This document shows positions 33,523-36,298 of a stretch of DNA of 36,298 nt, piece after piece. Location: contig NZ_AKJG01000100.1 in the NCBI RefSeq assembly GCF_000282455.1, positions 1 through 36,298 of the forward strand. The letters run 5' to 3'. The notes beneath the pieces are model-generated. The model ran no database searches. It worked only from the letters and a program-made list of their open reading frames with translations, and had not been told where the DNA came from. This DNA comes from Pseudomonas sp. GM74 (GTDB taxonomy: Bacteria; Pseudomonadota; Gammaproteobacteria; Pseudomonadales; Pseudomonadaceae). The translations under genes and the position numbers were made by a program. Positions within the stretch are counted from its first letter, which is position 1. Every line of letters begins with the position of its first letter.

Positions 33523-36180
33523 ATGCGCACCGAACAACCGAAGATGATCTACCTCAAGGACTATCAGGCGCCCGAGTACCTGATCGACGAAACGCACCTG
33601 ACCTTCGAGTTGTACGAGGACCACAGCCTGGTCCATGCGCAACTGGTGATGCGCCGCAACCCCGAGCGTGGCCCGGGGCTGCCGCCGCTGGTGCTGGACG
33701 GCCAGCAGCTGGAACTGCTGTCAGTCACCCTGGCCGACCAGGAGCTTTCTGCTGCGCAGTATCAGCTGACCGAGAATCACCTGACCCTGCACCCGACCAG
33801 CGCTACCTTCACGGTCGATACCAGCGTCAGGATCCACCCGGAAACCAACACCGCGCTCGAAGGCCTGTACAAGTCCGGCACGATGTTCTGCACCCAGTGC
33901 GAGGCCGAAGGCTTTCGCAAGATCACCTATTACCTCGACCGCCCGGACGTGATGAGCACCTTCACCACCACGGTGGTCGCGGAACAGCACAGCTATCCGG
34001 TGCTGTTGTCCAACGGCAACCCGATCGCTTCCGGTCCCGGTGAGGAAGGCCGGCACTGGGCGACCTGGGAAGACCCGTTCAAGAAACCGGCGTACCTGTT
34101 TGCGCTGGTGGCCGGTGACCTGTGGTGCGTCGAAGACAGCTTCACCACCATGAGCGAGCGCAACGTGGCGCTGCGCATTTACGTCGAGCCGGAAAACATC
34201 GACAAGTGCCAGCACGCGATGAACAGCCTGAAGAAATCCATGCGCTGGGACGAAGAGGTCTACGGCCGCGAGTACGATCTGGACATCTTCATGATCGTCG
34301 CCGTGAATGACTTCAACATGGGCGCCATGGAGAACAAGGGTCTCAACATCTTCAACTCCAGCGCCGTGCTGGCCAAGGCGGAAACCGCCACCGATGCCGC
34401 GCACCAGAGGGTCGAGGCGATCGTCGCCCACGAATACTTCCACAACTGGTCGGGCAACCGCGTGACCTGCCGCGACTGGTTCCAGCTGTCGCTCAAGGAA
34501 GGCTTCACCGTGTTCCGCGATGCCGGTTTCTCCTCGGACATGAACTCGGCCACGGTCAAGCGCATCCAGGACGTGGCGTACCTGCGCACCCACCAGTTCG
34601 CCGAAGACGCCGGCCCCATGGCCCACGCCGTGCGCCCGGACAGCTTCATCGAGATTTCCAACTTCTACACCCTGACTGTGTATGAAAAGGGCTCGGAAGT
34701 GGTCGGCATGATCCACACCTTGCTCGGCGCCGAAGGCTTTCGCAAAGGCAGCGACCTGTACTTCGAACGCCACGACGGCCAGGCCGTGACCTGCGACGAC
34801 TTCATCAAGGCCATGGAAGACGCCAATGGTGTCGACCTGACCCAGTTCAAACGCTGGTACAGCCAGGCCGGCACACCACGCCTGGCGGTGAGCGAGTCCT
34901 TTGATGCGGCGGCGAAGACCTACAGCCTGACCTTCCGCCAGAGCTGCCCGCAAACCCCGGACAAGGTTGAAAAACTGCCGTTCGTGATCCCGGTCGAACT
35001 GGGCCTGCTGGATTCCAAAGGCGCGGCGATTGCCCTGCGCCTGTCCGGTGAAGCCACCGCCCAAGGCACCTCGCGGGTCATTTCCGTGACCGAAGCCGAG
35101 CAGACTTTCACCTTCGTCGACATCGCCGAACAACCGCTGCCATCGTTGCTGCGCGGCTTCTCGGCGCCGGTGAAGCTGAGCTTCCCGTACAACCGTGACC
35201 AGTTGATGTTCCTGATGCAGCACGACAGCGACGGTTTCAACCGCTGGGATGCTGGCCAGCAACTGTCGGTGCAGGTGCTGCAAGAGTTGATTGCCCAGCG
35301 GCAGAAGGGCGAGGCGCCGGTACTCGATCAGCGACTGGTGTCGGCGCTGCGAACGGTGCTCTCGGATGAGTCGCTGGACCAGGCCATGGTCGCCGAAATG
35401 CTGTCGCTGCCGAGCGAGGCGTACCTGACCGAAATCAGCGAAGTGGCGGACGTCGAAGCGATTCACACCGCCCGTGAATTTGCTCGCAAGCAATTGGCCG
35501 ATTCGTTGTTCGACGGCTTGTGGCAGCGTTATCAGGCCAATCGCGAGTTGTCGAAGCAGACGCCGTACGTGGCCGAAGCCGAGCACTTTGCCCGTCGTGC
35601 CTTGCAGAACATCGCGCTGTCGTACCTGATGCTCAGCGGCAAGCCGGAAGTTCTGGCGGCGACCCTGGAGCAGTTCGACGCGTGCGACAACATGACCGAG
35701 CGCCTGACCGCACTCGCCGTGCTGGTCAACTCACCCTTCGAAGCCGAGAAGGCCAAGGCGCTGGCCAGCTTCGCCGAGTACTTCAAGGACAACCCGCTGG
35801 TCATGGACCAGTGGTTCAGCGTCCAGGCCGGCAGCGTGTTGCCCGGTGGTCTGGCACGGGTGGAGGCGTTGATGCAGCACCCGGCGTTCAACATCAAGAA
35901 CCCGAACAAGGTGCGGGCACTGGTCGGTGCGTTTGCCGGGCAGAACCTGATCAACTTCCATGCCGCCGACGGTTCCGGGTATCGCTTCCTGGCGGATCTG
36001 GTGATTGAGTTGAACGGCTTTAATCCGCAGATTGCTTCGCGGCAGTTGGCGCCTTTGACTCGCTGGCGCAAGTATGACAGTGCTCGTCAGGCTTTGATGA
36101 AGGGGGAGCTGGAGCGGATTCGGGCTTCGGGGCAGTTGTCCAGCGATGTGTTTGAGGTGGTCAGCAAGAGTTTGGCTTGA
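33523..36180 (+). CDS. pepN: Aminopeptidase N (M1 family)
   Basis: An 885-residue cytosolic zinc aminopeptidase that removes N-terminal residues from peptides in protein turnover. The substrate N-terminus is recognised by GAMEN (267-271). Zinc is bound by HEYFHNW (H303, H307) and E326 in SLKEGFTVFRD, the exact HExxH-x18-E spacing. TVYEKGSEV near 385 holds the transition-state tyrosine. The C-terminal third is the helical M1 cap (DUF3458-type). It starts 10 bp after the DUF2797 gene with AAGGA upstream, so it is probably transcribed with the upstream yeaC-DUF2797 pair. No clear terminator hairpin follows except the AT-rich one in the repeat at 36250-36277. Confidence 0.97.
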   Translation: MRTEQPKMIYLKDYQAPEYLIDETHLTFELYEDHSLVHAQLVMRRNPERGPGLPPLVLDGQQLELLSVTLADQELSAAQYQLTENHLTLHPTSATFTVDTSVRIHPETNTALEGLYKSGTMFCTQCEAEGFRKITYYLDRPDVMSTFTTTVVAEQHSYPVLLSNGNPIASGPGEEGRHWATWEDPFKKPAYLFALVAGDLWCVEDSFTTMSERNVALRIYVEPENIDKCQHAMNSLKKSMRWDEEVYGREYDLDIFMIVAVNDFNMGAMENKGLNIFNSSAVLAKAETATDAAHQRVEAIVAHEYFHNWSGNRVTCRDWFQLSLKEGFTVFRDAGFSSDMNSATVKRIQDVAYLRTHQFAEDAGPMAHAVRPDSFIEISNFYTLTVYEKGSEVVGMIHTLLGAEGFRKGSDLYFERHDGQAVTCDDFIKAMEDANGVDLTQFKRWYSQAGTPRLAVSESFDAAAKTYSLTFRQSCPQTPDKVEKLPFVIPVELGLLDSKGAAIALRLSGEATAQGTSRVISVTEAEQTFTFVDIAEQPLPSLLRGFSAPVKLSFPYNRDQLMFLMQHDSDGFNRWDAGQQLSVQVLQELIAQRQKGEAPVLDQRLVSALRTVLSDESLDQAMVAEMLSLPSEAYLTEISEVADVEAIHTAREFARKQLADSLFDGLWQRYQANRELSKQTPYVAEAEHFARRALQNIALSYLMLSGKPEVLAATLEQFDACDNMTERLTALAVLVNSPFEAEKAKALASFAEYFKDNPLVMDQWFSVQAGSVLPGGLARVEALMQHPAFNIKNPNKVRALVGAFAGQNLINFHAADGSGYRFLADLVIELNGFNPQIASRQLAPLTRWRKYDSARQALMKGELERIRASGQLSSDVFEVVSKSLA

Positions 36181-36203
36181 GTTGGGTGATTGAGTACATA
36201 TCC

Positions 36204-36298
36204 GTTTCTTCGGTAACGGCGGCTTATGGTTTCGCCCTTACGGCGAGTCACTTTTTTTACAAGCGCCTAAAAAAAGTAACCAAAAAAACGCTCGCCCC
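36204..36298. repeat. Candidate dispersed Pseudomonas intergenic repeat, partial
   Basis: The tail after pepN, running TTACGGCGAGTCACTTTTTT... to AAAAAACGCTCGCCCC, resembles an unnamed sequence found many times in Pseudomonas genomes. It contains perfect ten-base arms ACTTTTTTTA (36250-36259) and TAAAAAAAGT (36268-36277) around CAAGCGCC. The window ends inside it. The left limit given is approximate. Confidence 0.5.

Noticed and set aside
33721..35586. A 621-codon open frame on the minus strand
   Set aside because: It is antisense to pepN, which has the full GAMEN and HExxH-x18-E signature in the other strand.
1..36298. CRISPR arrays, tRNA or rRNA genes, integrases and transposases
   Set aside because: No spaced direct repeats, no cloverleaf or rRNA-like sequence, and no mobile-element proteins were seen; the repeats are paired palindromes.

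Overview
This is a GC-rich, densely coded chromosomal window that reads as core genome of a Pseudomonas, most likely the P. fluorescens group. The evidence is the gene order fabI / YejABEF-type peptide transporter (npp) / mltD / gloB / methyltransferase / rnhA / dnaQ / ldcA, and the order nadK / phosphoesterase / glpG / yeaC / DUF2797 / pepN. Both match from memory the arrangement in P. aeruginosa (the PA1806-PA1818 and PA3083-PA3088 regions). Paired REP palindromes between genes fit the same group. I see no tRNA, rRNA, CRISPR array, transposase, integrase or phage gene.

Layout. 1-1576: a REP pair, then an AraC regulator and a PhnB-like VOC protein on the minus strand. 1577-3098: a regulatory region with three NorR-type sites and a sigma-54-like promoter, a 33-codon leader ORF, and nnrS. 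3270-6484: a three-gene unit encoding a 2Fe-2S subunit, a Tat-exported molybdopterin subunit and a di-heme cytochrome c, forming a periplasmic molybdenum hydroxylase with its own electron outlet. 6558-7139: a GGDEF protein with a degenerate active-site motif. 7360-8601: an A/T-richer delta-60 repeat protein behind a LexA-like dyad. 8670-16862 (minus): nppA1-A2-B-C-D and fabI, transcribed together in that order. 16863-17175: a 147-bp nested inverted repeat and a terminator. 17176-19473 (minus): mltD and gloB. 19539-24796 (plus): methyltransferase, rnhA, dnaQ, ldcA, and a GNAT resembling streptothricin acetyltransferases. 24762-27390: a LysR regulator, a 75-aa conserved small protein, an FMN-dependent quinone reductase and a TetR regulator. 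27445-29546: a DUF2855 protein and a DUF1853 protein. 29664-36180: nadK followed by five tightly packed genes ending in pepN. 36181-36298: what looks like a dispersed Pseudomonas repeat.

The most interesting signal is upstream of nnrS. Three GT-N7-AC sites, the first a GTCA-N3-TGAC palindrome, lie 40-110 bp upstream of a TGGCACG-N4-TTG element, then comes a short ORF with a good ribosome site whose stop codon overlaps the nnrS start. This is the architecture of a NorR/sigma-54 nitric-oxide-responsive promoter with a translationally coupled leader peptide. Other points of interest are the LexA-like dyad before the delta-60 gene, a possible GIY-YIG-like core in the DUF2797 protein, fabI as the last gene of a peptide-transporter operon, and the pairing of ldcA with an acetyltransferase.
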